A DNA stretch of 64,000 bases from [Phialemoniopsis] sp. UDSM-2020 (GCA_018873225.1 JAEILZ010000001.1:6324001-6388000), one strand, 5' to 3'. Positions 18,828-31,541 are shown, counted from the first letter of the stretch. Made by a program: numbers and translations. The notes: generated from the letters alone by a model not told the origin.

Positions 18828-21066
18828 TCAGGACGCGGCCCAATCCCACGACTTCTTCATCTCCGCCTGCACCCTTTCGGTCGGTCGGGCATGGTCTCTC
18901 TCTGTTCTTTTGAGGATATCGAGAAACGCTTCCTGGTCGGCTCTCTCAGGAAATCGATCTCCAACTGCCGATCCTGTCAGCACGCCATGCGCGCACGTGG
19001 GTGACGACGTTGTGCACCAGGAGAACCTACATGCTGCAATGGCCATGCAAGCAGTGAACATGCTCGGCGGCGTCCACTGGTTGCACAGCCCAATTCCGCA
19101 CACCCTCCTAACAATGGCTTGAACGCGGTCCTAGATCCCCAGTCCTCATAGTAAGCTGATGCTCACGTCCGTCATCTCGTGATCGGGGTCGACTATACTC
19201 ACGTCTATTTGTCGAGCTGCATCTTTGCGGTGGCTCCCAATGCGAGGAAGTTTCGGGTCGAAGGAGACAAGAAATAGCTCAGCGAGGAGGTGGTGTTGAA
19301 TACCGATGACTAAAGCACGTCTTAGCTGTGCGCTGGTGCAAGGCCACGACCAAGAAGAACGCGATTACCGTGACAACTACTTTGATACCAGATCTCCGGA
19401 AATGCCTCGCGGTCACCGCGCTCTGTAGAGAATATTGGAGTAAACGAAGAAGGCCGGAGGCAATGCCACTGCTTGTTCCAGCTGTCCAGCTCGGTCCACC
19501 ACCTGAGCGGCTGTCGCTCGGGGCTCCCAAAGCAGTAGTTCAGGACGTCGGCGCAGTGCACTACGGCGCGGTTGGCCCATCCGTAATCATCTGCCTCTCC
19601 GAGCGAGCGATCCACGAGCGAGTGGACCAGGTTGATGCGGACGGGCTGCTGGTTCATGACAGCGCTGTAGATTTCCTGTCGCAGACCGACCCAGAATGAC
19701 GCGGCGCTCAGGCTTCCCGGCTTGAGATACCTTGCCCCGCCGTGGACGAAGGCGTGAATTCCCAGCAAGTAGCTGTGAGCATCGATGCCCGAATGCTTGA
19801 CTGCCGTCACGTCAGAAAACAAGACCAATCACCCGATGGCATTCCACTTTTCTGACCTTCCATTTCCTCCCATACTCGTAGGATGATGGTGGCGGCAAAC
19901 AGATTCTCATCGGACACTGTCGCATCATGGCTCAGCATCGGGATCAAGGCGTTCAGGCACACCTTGTGATAGCGATCAGATGCGTAAGGGTCAAACCCTT
20001 CCACGTGGTTCAAGTGCTTGGCGGACAAGGCGAGGATTGCATTGAGCAGTATGGTGCACGTAGCAGCCCGTTGCGGAACGACTGTCTCGAAGGACTGTGC
20101 AGCATCACATAGGTCGAGCTGGAAACAGTCGTTAGCATTCCCCATCTCCAATGCGACCTGGACAAGACTCAACACTTGCCCATATCGCTAGTTTCTGTAC
20201 AAAGTGACGGAATAGCTTTGCCTCCTGCCGGTCCCGAAAGACCAATGCGGGCTGATCTGTATTGCGTGGCATAACACCGCCAAGTAGTCCTCCATGCTCT
20301 CCGGAGTCTTCACGCAGAGTCCGATCTACCGGCTCTAGTCGTTCGCCATGTACGACAAAACGATTGGTAGGTGAGGCTTGCGCGCTCGCGACGCAGTCAT
20401 CCTGTCGACGAGGAAGGTCTTGTTGTGTCTCTAACGTTGTAGGGCCAGCATCCCCGTCGGAACTTTCTATGCCTGATTCGCTGATAAATTTCACTGTATC
20501 GCTGGTGTTAGCGTTGTCGTAGCGGCCAGAATCAACAACAGATCAAGCTTACAACGTTTCGGCGTTCTGATCCAGTTCTGGCGTGCCGAGAATGGCCCTG
20601 ATGTAGGGTTAACTGTTAGCTGTAGCACCTGAAAGCTTGTGCCAGTCCATGGGCTTAAAATCACCATTCTTGACACGAAATTTGTACCCCCTCGTACACG
20701 CGCGGCCAGCCGATGCGCACCGGCCGCATGTAGGAGTTGCACGGTCACCTAGGCACTGTTAGCGGAAGGCACGAGCTAGTGAATTGCAGAGCCGGAGCAA
20801 TCTGGGTTCTGGTAATCTCAATGACGGCACCGTGCATGTACCACGCAGTAGGTGGTCGGCACCGAAGCGTCCACACGCACATTTCAAATGGTTCTTCCGG
20901 CAATTCTGACTGAGCAGTGGTACTCGGTGTTAGTGGCGCAGCTTCAAAAAAGCGAAGAATTGGTGGCTCCGGCTTACCATCCAACAGCGGCCGTGGTATC
21001 ACGCCGATCCGGGCTAGGGCTTGATCTTGGGCTCGGAGCTGATGGTGCTGACCGCGTCGACGGCAT
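18828..21066 (-). CDS. Zn2Cys6 fungal transcription factor
   Basis: Ten exons: 20978-21066, 20881-20909, 20677-20748, 20553-20597, 20180-20493, 19857-20118, 19369-19800, 19203-19309, 19031-19130 and 18828-18964. All junctions keep frame and give 528 residues. The binuclear zinc cluster is assembled from three exons and fits C-x2-C-x6-C-x6-C-x2-C-x6-C exactly (Cys30, 33, 40, 47, 50, 57), with the second exon only 29 nt long. A Ser/Pro-rich N-terminus precedes it. The C-terminal regulatory region matches the Fungal_trans_2 type (VVPQRAATCTILLNAILALS, SRxxGF-like HVEGFDPYASDRYH, QWTPPSMFTACMAIA). The fifth intron uses a GC donor (GCAAGT..CAG). It is a nuclear regulator with unknown targets; the neighbouring inositol oxygenase is a candidate (inference). 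Confidence 0.85.
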
Positions 21067-21956
21067 CGGAACCCAAGACCGGAGATGGCCGGGCACCCAT
21101 GGAGGTTGTTTGACGAAAAAATACCGACGTCAGATGGCCCCACCACAGGGATGAGAGCGACAATTTTGCTCTTTTCTGGCCAGCGATGTTGGGCGAGAAA
21201 AACAAGAAGCAGGTTAGGCAGAGGATGAAATGGGTCAAAAAACGCGAAATAGGGTCTGAATTCCCGAAAGGTGGCGCTAGTACATTTCGGGAAGTGTAAC
21301 CCAAAATACCAGCCAATGGGACTGGTGACGTAAAATCCAAGCATTGCCATAAATACTTCAAGCTTGAAGCTTTGCGCATGCTCACTCACTAATTTGTCTA
21401 GCGAGTTCCTCCGTTGCGAAAACACTGCACTCCAAAGGTGCCTAGGTTAGAGACTTGGCGGGGCGCGCGCGGGGGTTCTCTTGCGCCTGCTGCATGTGCG
21501 ATAAGAAAAAGGTGACGCGCGAGATCAAATGGCATTCATCAATGCCGGTACGGACAGTCTGATGGCCCGTCCGTGCAGGTGCACGTGCCAAATGCCAGTG
21601 GCAGTGCTTCCTGGTGCGGGTGGCTTCACATGTCCTCAAGCAGAGAACTAGGCCAATCATTAGCGTGGGCTGGGCATTACGTGCGTGTCGTCGCACCTTG
21701 GGACGGGGGACGCCGACCCTGAAACCAAGAACCACTGTTGAAACACGACATGGCCGCCCGTGCCAGGGGAGCCGTTAAAAAAAAAAGACGTCGACTCCCT
21801 TTGTCTTCGATTTTCATTCTTTGTATCAAAGAATTCATAGAAATCAAATAAAGAACGGAGCATAAACTCATCACCATTATTTTCAGCCTGAATTACGCGC
21901 GATTACATTGGGTTTGATAAGCTTCACCTGCACATCATAGATAAGGCCCAGCAGCT
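21067..21956. promoter_or_regulatory. divergent intergenic region
   Basis: Upstream of the Zn2Cys6 regulator (minus) and the oxysterol-binding protein gene (plus). It holds a poly-A run at about 21777-21786. No other feature seen. Confidence 0.45.
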
Positions 21957-23194
21957 ATGGAGCACAAGTCCTCCTTTCCTCATTTCGTTGACCTCGTCAA
22001 GGTATGCTTGACTGATATGACCTCTGACTGGAAGGCAATCGCTGACAGGTCTTCCTCTAGCTCTTGTCGACCATCAAAGGCGATCTCGCAAACATCACAG
22101 CGCCGCCTCACTTCCTGGCACCATGTTCGGTCGTCGAGAATCCTCGGTGCTGGGCGCAGCACCCAGAGCTCTTTGTCGCGGCAGCTGCAGAGGACGAGCC
22201 GCGTAACCGAATGCTATCGGTGCTGAAATTGTTCTTGGCTGCTCTTCGCGATGATCTGTACGTCGGCGGGGCCCCTGGAGTCAGTATCAAGAAGCCCCTC
22301 AATGCTTTTCTCGGGGAGCTCTTCCTCGCCTCGTGGAGGGATCCCGACAGTGCGGCTTCCACAAAGCTCGTGGTCGAGCAAGTCAGTCATCATCCGCCGA
22401 TAACTGCAGTCCACATCGCCGCCCCCGAACATGGGATTCAGGCCAATAGCTACGCGCGGGTCGAGATGACGTTCAAGGGCATGGTCCACATTCAACGCAT
22501 CGGTCACGTCGTTATTCACATCGACAAATATGACGAGGACTTCCTGCTACCATTCCCGGACGTTCAAATACGCGGTTTCTTATCTGGATGCCTATACCCT
22601 GAGATGGTCGGTACTTACAAGATCATCTCCAGCTCGGGGTACGAGTCGGAGATCAAATTCTCAGGACAGAGCTTCCTTGGGACTGGCAAGAAGAACTTTT
22701 TCGAGGCGAGAGTGTTCGACTCCCGGCAACCAAAGCAAACAGTCTACGAAGCCTCGGGCGTCTGGAGTGAAGGCTGGAAGGTGACAGATGCGAAAACGGG
22801 AGAGACGATTGAGACGTATGATGTCGATGCTCCCGCAAATCAACCAGCACCCATCGATATAGAGCCCGTTGAGAGCCAAGATCCATGGGAGTCCAACCGG
22901 GCCTGGAAAGACGTGGTCGCCGCACTGCAAAATGGAGAGCTGCGACACGCGTCTGAGGCCAAACACAGGTTGGAAGAGGGACAACGACACATCAGATCCC
23001 AGGAGAAAAAGCATCACAAGACATGGCAGCCCCTCCTATTTGAAACCATCCCGGGAGACGAGCATGAAGTCTTTCATCGCTTGACAAAGGGCACCAGTTG
23101 GCCCTTGTCAAATGCGATGACAAAAGGTGTTTGGAGGTTCAAGGGGGAACAAATCCTTCAAAAGCCATACAGGGGGAACATGGCCCCTTTTTGA
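21957..23194 (+). CDS. oxysterol-binding protein (OSBP/ORP family)
   Basis: Two exons, 21957-22001 and 22061-23194 (59-nt GTATGC..TAG intron), encode 392 residues. It is a lipid-transfer protein that exchanges sterol or phosphoinositide between membranes. The OSBP signature EQVSHHPPITAVHI is at about residue 105-120, preceded by KKPLNAFLGELFLASW, the lid-proximal conserved segment. VGTYKIISSSGYESEIKFSG and the C-terminal KGVWRFKGEQ follow. There is no PH domain, ankyrin repeats or FFAT motif, so this is a short Osh4/Kes1-like form. The first exon supplies MEHKSSFPHFVDLVK, the usual lid helix. Confidence 0.92.
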
Positions 23195-24016
23195 ACCGTT
23201 ACCTCTGAAAATGGGATGAACTTTCCCTATACTCACACGCTTCCCGGTTCAACTCGCTCGCTGCGATACTTCGCATCGCGCTGTCGCTGCGACTGGTATG
23301 TCTGCCTTCCTCGTGGAGACGCAACCCCGTCATGCAGCCACATGCCTACGAGAAGGGCGGATTGCATCGTGTCTCGATCGCCTGCATCCGCTGTCTTGTC
23401 AAGCAGTGGCTTCTTTCGTCACCTCGGCAGCGCAGAAAACGCGCTAGTCTACCTCGTACCCTCCGAGATATAGAAGAGATGGAAGGGAGGCGTGGGAGGG
23501 CCATGGGCAGGCCATGAGCAGCATGAACTCTTATTACAGTGGCGGGACGCCGTTCTTCGATATGGACAGAACGGGCTGAAATCGAGGCATAGCATCTCGG
23601 AACACGGCTGAGAGCATGCAGGAGAAAGTGGCGAGCATCTACCACCTGTGCAAGCAATAGGGGAGGTCACTTTAAGTATTGTCAGCGTAAAGACCTATCG
23701 TTTGTCTACCGTTGATCGTAGGTCCTTTACCTCTCAGATGAAGTCATGACTTGATATAGCCTCATTTGCACTTTATAAGCCTCGTATATGTATTAGCAAC
23801 TCATAGATAATTAAAGGTCATTGGCCATCCATCACCAAGGTGTGTTAAGGCTCGATTCTAGTAGCGTGAGGAGAGTTCAAAAAAGCAGCGTGGACTCTTC
23901 AACCCCAGCGAGAAGTATGGCAGACAAAGTGTTGGGTCGCTGCCGCATGTGCAAGCAGCTGGATATGTCTGGAATTCTACGCCCCTAAAATGCATGCACG
24001 CATAGTAGCTCCATAC
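23195..24016. other. intergenic, convergent 3' ends
   Basis: Between the 3' ends of the oxysterol-binding protein gene and an MFS permease gene. Short ORFs here show no resemblance to known families. Confidence 0.5.
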
Positions 24017-25852
24017 TCATTCCCTTGACTTTTCATCGCCTCGAATGTTCTCGTGGACCAGGACCTGAGTCGCGGTCCTTGTTTTGCTGAATCTCCAAGG
24101 TCTGATCTTACGCTCGAACAGTTCATCCAGCTCAGCCGCAGAGCGTCTATGCATGTGTAAGTTCACTGTCCACGTCGAAATGAAAAGCAAGAAACATAGG
24201 CAAAAATAGGCAATACGCACCCAGTCGTTTCGGGAATCAAGAACCATATACCAATCACAAACAGAAGACCAGTGCCGGCAAAGAACCAACAGGTCTTCAG
24301 GCCCCAATTCCAATCATTCATGTTGATCATGTACGGGATGAGAATGCCCATACCAATGTTGATGACGCACGTCGACGCTGCCGCGAATCCCGCGGTGTAG
24401 GGTCTGAGGCGTTGGGAAGAGATCTCGCCAATGAATCCCCAGCCGGTAGCACCGTTGCCAACCAAGCCAACGTCTGCTCGAAGTGTCAGCATCACGATAG
24501 CGAACGTCCCGGACAAGACGACTTACTCCAAAAGACTGAAAAGACAACGAGAAGAATGTTCGTGGCTCCGCTTTGTGGGACAACACCGAGAATCCCCACC
24601 ACCACGTTGCACAGCCAGCAAAGTGTCGTACCGTAGCAGGCCATCCAACGCCGGCCAGTCACGTCTGCGAGGTAAATGGTCAAGACACTAATGCCCATGC
24701 CTATACCCGAAGTAATGCAAGTGACCCTGAACGGGTCTGCAATACCGGCTTGCTGGAAAAAGTACGAGCCGTAGCTCAGGAATAAGCCAAGGCCAATGAA
24801 CGGCTGTGACATGAGTGTCCAGAGCGAGATGAGCGTGCGCAGTCCGTCCGTCTTCCTGAAGATGGCCCACCATTTCTCGTTGCGCTGTTCAGCTGCAACA
24901 TTACGCTCGTGCTCGATATTCAAGACTAAGAGGCTGTACTGGAGGTCGGCATTGTAGCCCTCGACACCCTTGTAGAGCTGGCCAAGTGCCCTTTTTCCTC
25001 TGGCTTCATGACCCTTTGAAGCACACCAGGCCGGTGATTCCGGAACAAAGAAAATGATGATCAGCATTAGCCCAATCTGGGACCATTGCGTATAGATCGG
25101 GGTCAGATAGTTGGTCGGATCGTAAGTCGACATCACCTGCAGGGCCACCGGAGCAAAGAACTGCCCGAGACTAAACCACAGGCTGTAGAACATGAGGAAG
25201 ACACCTCTGCAACGCACTGGCGACACCTCGGAGACATACGTGGGGATCGTGGATTGCAGACAACCGACGCCGATGCCGCCGAGGATCTTGGCCACGTACC
25301 AAACTTGTGGGGTTCTGGCAACGCATTCGACCATGACACTGAGGGCAAGGATGGTCCAGTACCAGTACATGGCAAACTTCCTGCCGAATCTGTCGGACAA
25401 GAACGGCAATGTAGACATTCCGACGACCTGACCGACAGAACCGCACGCATTCCAGCCCCCAATGTCGCTCGAAGCCAAGGCAGGGGATCCGTCGGCACCA
25501 GTTGCGGTCCCGAACTGTTTGACGAAGCCGGGATTGGCGATGATGTTTCCTATCATACTAGGCGCGCGCGCAGACACGTTATAGGTTGTCCAAAACAAGA
25601 GACTATCGTGATTACTCACCCAATTTGATATCCATCTGTGGCAGCACTGAATGTGATCATAAAGCAGCAAAGAGCGTTGATCTTGAACAGTTTGACCGTT
25701 TCCCATACAGTCAAAGTCTCATAGCCGGTGGTTCCCTGACCCTTCTCTGCTGCGTTGGCAACCATGTCTTTGCGATCGACGATGCCATCTTCCACTCTCT
25801 CGGCATGGTTGATGGCCTCGTCTGGTGTTGTTGTAGGTTTGTTACCTGTCAT
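24017..25852 (-). CDS. MFS sugar transporter
   Basis: Four exons, 25620-25852, 24527-25557, 24221-24473 and 24017-24146 (introns of 62, 53 and 74 nt), give 548 residues. A hydrophilic N-terminus of about 50 residues is followed by ATDGYQIGMIGNIIANPGFV, typical of the alpha-glucoside/maltose-permease-like group. Further motifs: DRFGRKFAMYW, GVGCLQSTIPTYVSEVSPVR, FVPESPAWCASKGHE and PETTGRSAAELDELFERK at the end of TM12. The splice after PETTG restores this conserved motif. It is probably a plasma-membrane oligosaccharide:H+ symporter. No carbohydrase lies directly beside it. Confidence 0.9.
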
Positions 25853-27371
25853 AATGGACTGAGAAAGATTTCAAAAGAGGGTTGCTTGCAACGTAAGAAT
25901 GCGGTCCTTCTGAACACCGTAGAGTGCTACACATGGATTGGAAGTGCAAAGAACGGGTTTCTTGAAGCCAGAAGGTGGGTTATATAGAGAATTGAGTGGG
26001 AGCAAGGCCAATTGTCTGTCCTCAGCACTGGCTCCTCGCCCCTGCCTCTTGTTACTGCACAAAGCTGGGGTAGCGGGTAAGCTGAGCTGGGGCAAAAGCT
26101 AAGGCTAAGGTAGAGCGGGGAAGGCAAGCTCTCCCCTGGTTTCTGACTCTGAGCTAATGAACGATTGAGACCTGGCTCGATATTAGACCTCGGTGGAATG
26201 ACCTCCGAGACATTGGGTTCACTGATCTTGCATTGCGTTCGAGAGTCCTGTAAGAGTTGAAGACCAATCTACCGCGCTTTGATACCTGATGCAGGACGAG
26301 GACTTCGCGCGAGAACCGGCCTATCATTAGTAAAGACACTGAGGGGAAATCAGCACCCTCTCTTGATGACTCAGTTATCTCGGCGTTCCTGATGATTTCT
26401 GCAGCATTGGAGTTATTCCATGATGGTCTTGAACCTACAATTTTGGCATATGGAGCGTCTCTTTCTGCCTTTTGGCGCTACGAAAAATCACCAATCGAGT
26501 TCCAACAAGGCTGGTCGTTGGTACGTCTACGATGTCCATCATGCCCCGCCACCGGATACGCATTTGTCGTGTCAAGGGGTGGGTCCTAACCATGCAAGAT
26601 CGGCGTCGGTATTGTCCTTCGATACACCAAGGTTGTTGTCGGAACCTTCCCCCGACTTTACGCTAAGGTCATTGTCGGTGTCGTTCCCCGATCAATTAGG
26701 TATACCCTGTCCCTGGTACGGATTCGCGCGTTCGTCGTACAGGCTCAGCTCGGGCGTCCATTTCTCTAGGTACATATAGTCCAGTCGTGTCTCGTAGGCA
26801 GGATATGTGTAGGTGATCTAACTCTTGATATCTTGACGAAGAAGGCGAAGCACGTTATCCAACAATGTTCTTCATTCAGCAAATTGTGTTAGGATAACTT
26901 TTATACTCCCTGCGGCGTATTTCTTTCTGGTTTCTGAATCCAGAAGGGAACCCGAAGGTGTTTCTTGTTGCGGTTAGTGACACCATACGCAAAGTAGCAA
27001 GGTATCAATCAAACAAACGCAGTATTTGAAGATGAACGGCACCCGCATTGAGTAGTGAAGCTATTTCTAAGCTTTACATTCCATTTGACTTTCGTAGACC
27101 ATGTGACAGACTTACCCATGCCATCTCACTTGCCTCGGTGGGCGGGCAAGCAAAGCCCGAGGTTCACTGTTCTAGGAGTGCCAACCCAGTGGACGAGGTT
27201 CTACATGCAACATTTAAACCACGGCAAACATCTTACTGAATGGGTCTCTAGATTGATTTCAGATGTGTATTAAAAAAGTATACAAGCGTGTACCCATTTA
27301 CACCAAAGCACCTGCAATCTGCAATGAGTTCCGTTGCTGCATCTTGCCCAGCAGCCTCGTGGGCCAACAGC
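25853..27371. other. long intergenic region
   Basis: 1.5 kb upstream of the sugar permease and downstream of the dioxygenase gene. The only structure noticed is a weak three-unit imperfect repeat at 26596-26700 (see findings). No gene supported. Confidence 0.4.
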
Positions 27372-28776
27372 TCAGTTGTGAATCTTGGCGTGCAATCCCG
27401 GCAGAATTTCCAAATCCTTCTCGTTGTGAATGTACTTGCCGTCCTCGCTGACCTTTGCGCCAGGAGTCCGCCTCTGTTGTTGCGTCTGGCGAACCTTGAC
27501 CCACTGTTCGGTCGTCAGATGCTGGCCTAGCTCCGTGAAAACATTCGAGTTCAGGCCGAGGCGGTTGAGCAGCCCGCTGTTCTTGATTGGGTCCAGCACC
27601 ACATGGTTGTTGGGGCTATCCGGAAAAGTTAGCATCTAGGCACGTATAAAAATATCAAACGTGGCTACTGCTTACCGAGCAAAGTACAAGACTCCCAGCC
27701 GATCGATGTGAGCCTGGTCAGCAGGAGGTGCATGCACGCGATGGATGCTAGACTTGATCAGGCCGCCGGTCAACGCTGTGAGAGCGTCGCAGGTGTTGAT
27801 GGTGATGGTGCCGTCCTGCGGCTGGACCCATTTCCAGTTTCCCTCCGAGTTGAGAATCTGCAGGGCGGCGACGGGCTGACGGAAGAGTAACGTCACGGTA
27901 CCAAGGTCTGTGTGGCCGGGCGAGTATAGCTCGCCAACTTTCTTGTTGTCTTCTGGGCTGCGGGCGGCGTAGTGCATGTACCGCAAGTGGTCCTCTCCCT
28001 TGACGTCGTACTGGTGATCGCGGACCAGCTGCTCTTCGTCCGGAAGCTCGAGGAAGATGGCAAAGAGCCGGAGGAGCTTGACCACTACTTCATCGTGACA
28101 CTTCTGGAACTTCAATTAGATTTCTGTAAACTGCAAGGACAAGAGGAGTTCGTCACTCACCCGGCTGAACTCTTCGATCTCGGCAATGTTCTCCTCGAGG
28201 ACTGGCGGCTGCTTCCTGTGATGGAAGCCATCGAACTTTGGGATATTGTACACTTGGACATTGTCCCTGATGCCGTTGCCGAGACTACCAAGGCGTCCTA
28301 TTTAGTGTTTGGTCGCTTGCACACTGTTGGTAAAGATACGTACACTCTGTTACCTGCTGGTCGATAGCCATTGTACTCGCCACTCTCAAGGTCGTTCTGA
28401 TTGTGGTACTTGAGCTTTTCTGGCAGTGGCAGAGCGTAGAACTCTCTCCCCAGCGCGAATTGTCGGTCAATCTCGTCCTGGCTAATGTTGAAGTTCTTGA
28501 CGTAAAAGAATCCTTTGCGCTGGTGAGCAGGCAGGCTAACATGAGTAAACACCGACCTTCACTGACCTACGTGCCGGACCGCATGGTCGAGCTGGTCGAC
28601 AAGCTTTCGCTTCCCTCCTGGCTGGTCGAACAGGCTGAGATCCAATGTCACCAGCTCCGCCCAGTCCACTGTTCATAAATCAGTCTACATATCGGTCGTG
28701 TGGACTTTGTAGAGCGCATACACTTCTCCTTGGTCACGGGGACCTGTTCGTAGCGGTCAATCAATAATCCAGGCAT
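27372..28776 (-). CDS. 2-oxoglutarate/Fe(II) dioxygenase (isopenicillin-N-synthase-like)
   Basis: Six exons, 28722-28776, 28567-28668, 28354-28512, 28161-28297, 27676-28103 and 27372-27615, give 374 residues. The N-terminal DIOX_N domain includes RHVGFFYVKNFNIS, and the splice with an AAAG acceptor at 28513 was chosen because it creates this conserved stretch. The jelly-roll 2OG-Fe(II) domain has SPGHTDLGTVTLLF and SSIHRVHAPP, so the iron ligands are His215, Asp217 and His272, and a downstream Arg can bind 2-oxoglutarate. Such enzymes hydroxylate or oxidise small molecules. The substrate is unknown. It is divergent from an anion permease gene at 29556, which hints at catabolism of an imported compound. 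Confidence 0.88.
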
Positions 28777-29555
28777 CTTGGCGTGTTCGTTCGAGTACGA
28801 TGTAGTGTCAGTCGGCTCTCTTGACAGATTGTTATCTAATCACTTGGACTAGGATAATTCAAAAACCATATACCCCGGGTCAAGCCATCCACATCACGTC
28901 ATTTATAGGTAAATCACGGTCAGCAGAAAAACGATAGTCTCCGCCTCGACTCGACATCCTAAGCACACTTTGAAGATAGCGACAAAAGCCAGGATGCAGC
29001 ACTGGCCAATGATGACAGCGATGGGAATCACCCATCCCCCACGCTATGAATGCAAGTGATCAAGTGGTGTGTACAGGCGGAGGGATTACGCGCGCAAACG
29101 TTCCGAGCACACCATCCCCGGAGCGCCGCTCGCGGCAGTCGTGATAAGCGATTGCTAAGCCGGGCCGGGCCGGGTAGCGAATCAGGGCTTGGCAATTTGA
29201 CGCAAACAACGTCGCATTCGACGACAAATTTAGCGCAGGACAATCCTCCGGGGTTCTTGTCAGGCCAAGCTCCCTACGAACCCAATCTTGAAAGCTTGTC
29301 CAGCTGTCCAGAAATGCTTTTACCTCCGAGGTGCCTCGAGGCGCGTGCAGGTGGAGAAGTCGGTGATGGCAGGGGCCACGACGCGACTCAATGTATTGCA
29401 CCATTCATTGACAGCTGTCTGTCACGTCCGCGAGGGTGGTTCTCGCGATGGCCTTTCAAACATAACCCAGATAAATTCTTTTATGTAGTTGTGATGCTCG
29501 TGAATAGCGTTTCAGTAACACTGTTGGCTCATTCCACGAATCGTATCCGCACAAC
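28777..29555. promoter_or_regulatory. divergent promoter, dioxygenase/permease pair 1
   Basis: 779 bp between the divergent starts of the isopenicillin-N-synthase-like dioxygenase and the Dal5-type permease. Short GC-rich ORFs here have no family support. Confidence 0.5.
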
Positions 29556-31541
29556 ATGTCAAAGTCAGTTGGCAAACCAAATAGGTTGTCCCTTTGGGGC
29601 GTGATTAAGGAGATCTTCAACTGGTATCCCTCTGAGTATCCTCCAGAGGAAAGAAAGTATGAAAGCTGCATGCTCGTACTGACAGAGTACTGATGTTCGC
29701 CACAGACTTCTATTCAAGCTTGATGTGTCAATTCTCTTCTTCGCCTGTCTATGTTGTGAGTTACCCACGGAACATATATGTGCATTTCTTTGTACTGATG
29801 GTAGTAAGTCTTCGTCAAGTTCCTAGGTCAGTATTCACTGCTCTGGCGTCTCGCACCTTTGGCATGACTGATCATCGCCAAGACCAAACAAACATTAGCA
29901 ATGCCTACGTCAGTGGTCTGAAAGAGGAGTTCAGCCTGAATGGAAACGAGCTGAACTATTTCAATGTCTGTTACTACACGGCATACGTTGTGTTTCAGGT
30001 ACCAGGCATGCTCCTGATGTCAAGGCCCCAACTGTGAGTAACGCTCTTCTTTCAGCATTAGGCCAAGAAATTAATGAAGTGACACAGAGCACGATGGCTT
30101 CTTCCGATTCTCGAAATACTATGGGGTATCGTGACCTTTGCGCAAAGTCGCGTTACCAACGTGCACCAACTCTATGCAATGCGCTTTCTGGTTGGCATGT
30201 TTGAGGCTCCGGTCTTCGCAGGCACACACTTTATTTTAGGTGCGCGACGGTCTTATCAGATGACCAAGTATCCCAGACTGATGGATGAACTATTCAGGCT
30301 CTTGGTACAGCGGTCCCGAGCTCTTCAAGAGGGCTGGTACGTGGTTTGTCTGCAACCCGCTCGGATCTATGGTCAGCGGGTATCTCCAAGCAGCCGCCTA
30401 CACGAACCTGTCGGGCGTAGGGGGCATGCCTGGTTGGAGGTGGCTTTTCATCATTGATGGGATATTCACGATACCGGTTGCCATCCTCGGACTCATTATT
30501 TTCCCAGGCATACCGGATTCACCAAGGCCATTTTATCTGACTGAGGAAGATACAGCACTGGCAAAGAAGCGATTGGAGAAGGCACGCATTCGTCGCCCAG
30601 GGAAGCTCAACCTTGATGTCTTTAAACGCACGACCAGAAGATGGCATATCTGGGTTTTCGTGTTCTGCTACATGTGAGTCTTGAGGTTCTTAACCCAGTT
30701 TTCGAACCGCAATGTTCACTGACGTGGCGTCTTAAGCTGCATGATCATTTCCGGATATCCCAGTTCCTACATGAACTTGTGGTTGAAAGCCGAGCATTAC
30801 TCAGTTGTTCAAATCAATCAAATACCTACCGTCATATACGGCATTAATATCATCGCATCTTGGTTGGGCACCACACTTGCATCCATCTACCCATCCTGGA
30901 TCATCTATACCGGCGTTGAGGGGTCATGCATTTTCGCCACGATTTGCATGATCATATGGAACATTCCGAAAGGCTTGAAGTATGTATTTCCAAGCTCCTG
31001 CGCACAACACGCTTTCTAATAGGCCTTGCTAGGTTTTTCGCATGGTTTCTTTATGGAGTCTCAGGTTGTGCAAGTCCGATTCTCTACTCCACTGTCAACA
31101 CCATCGTCAAGGATGATTCTGAAGAACGAGCATTGATCATGGTAAGTAGTCACTGTTGGAGGATGTTTGCAATAAAAGAGTTGCTCTGGCTTTTCCTACT
31201 GACATCAATGCAGGGATCCATGATGACGATTGGCTACTCGTTCAACATCTGGGTACCCCTTCTCCTATTCCCCACTGCCGGCCCAGATGGCGCCCCGCGG
31301 TGGCGAAAGGGTTGGCCGGTTACTCTGGTGTTCTACTTCCTCCTCTGGTCTGGGTTTATCACAGCTATTGTCATACACAAAAGATCGTAAGTCAAAGCCC
31401 AGCAGGGTTGCTAGTCGTGCCCCACTGACTGATCTTCACAGCCAGAAGAAGACGCCCCAGAATACAGTGCCTGGAGAGGCTAGCTCAATCGAGGAAGGCA
31501 TTCTCAACAGTGAAAGTCCAACGATTGATGTGAAGACTTGA
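29556..31541 (+). CDS. MFS allantoate/nicotinate-type anion permease (Dal5/TNA1 family)
   Basis: Ten exons: 29556-29656, 29706-29755, 29809-29826, 29883-30033, 30088-30239, 30298-30673, 30737-30979, 31033-31141, 31214-31386 and 31442-31541, giving 490 residues with every junction in frame. The third exon is only 18 nt and supplies FVKFL between TM1 and the conserved DQTNISNAYVSGLKEEF. Other family marks: MRFLVGMFEAPVFAGTHF, GWRWLFIIDGIFTIPVAILG, NLWLKAEHYSVVQINQIPT and MTIGYSFNIWVPLLLF. The group imports organic anions such as allantoate, nicotinate or pantothenate. The substrate is not predictable. The neighbouring dioxygenase suggests a nitrogen- or sulfur-containing acid (inference). Confidence 0.88.

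Noticed and set aside
18540..19004. 154-codon plus-strand ORF
   Set aside because: Partly antisense to the last exons of the Zn2Cys6 regulator, no family features.
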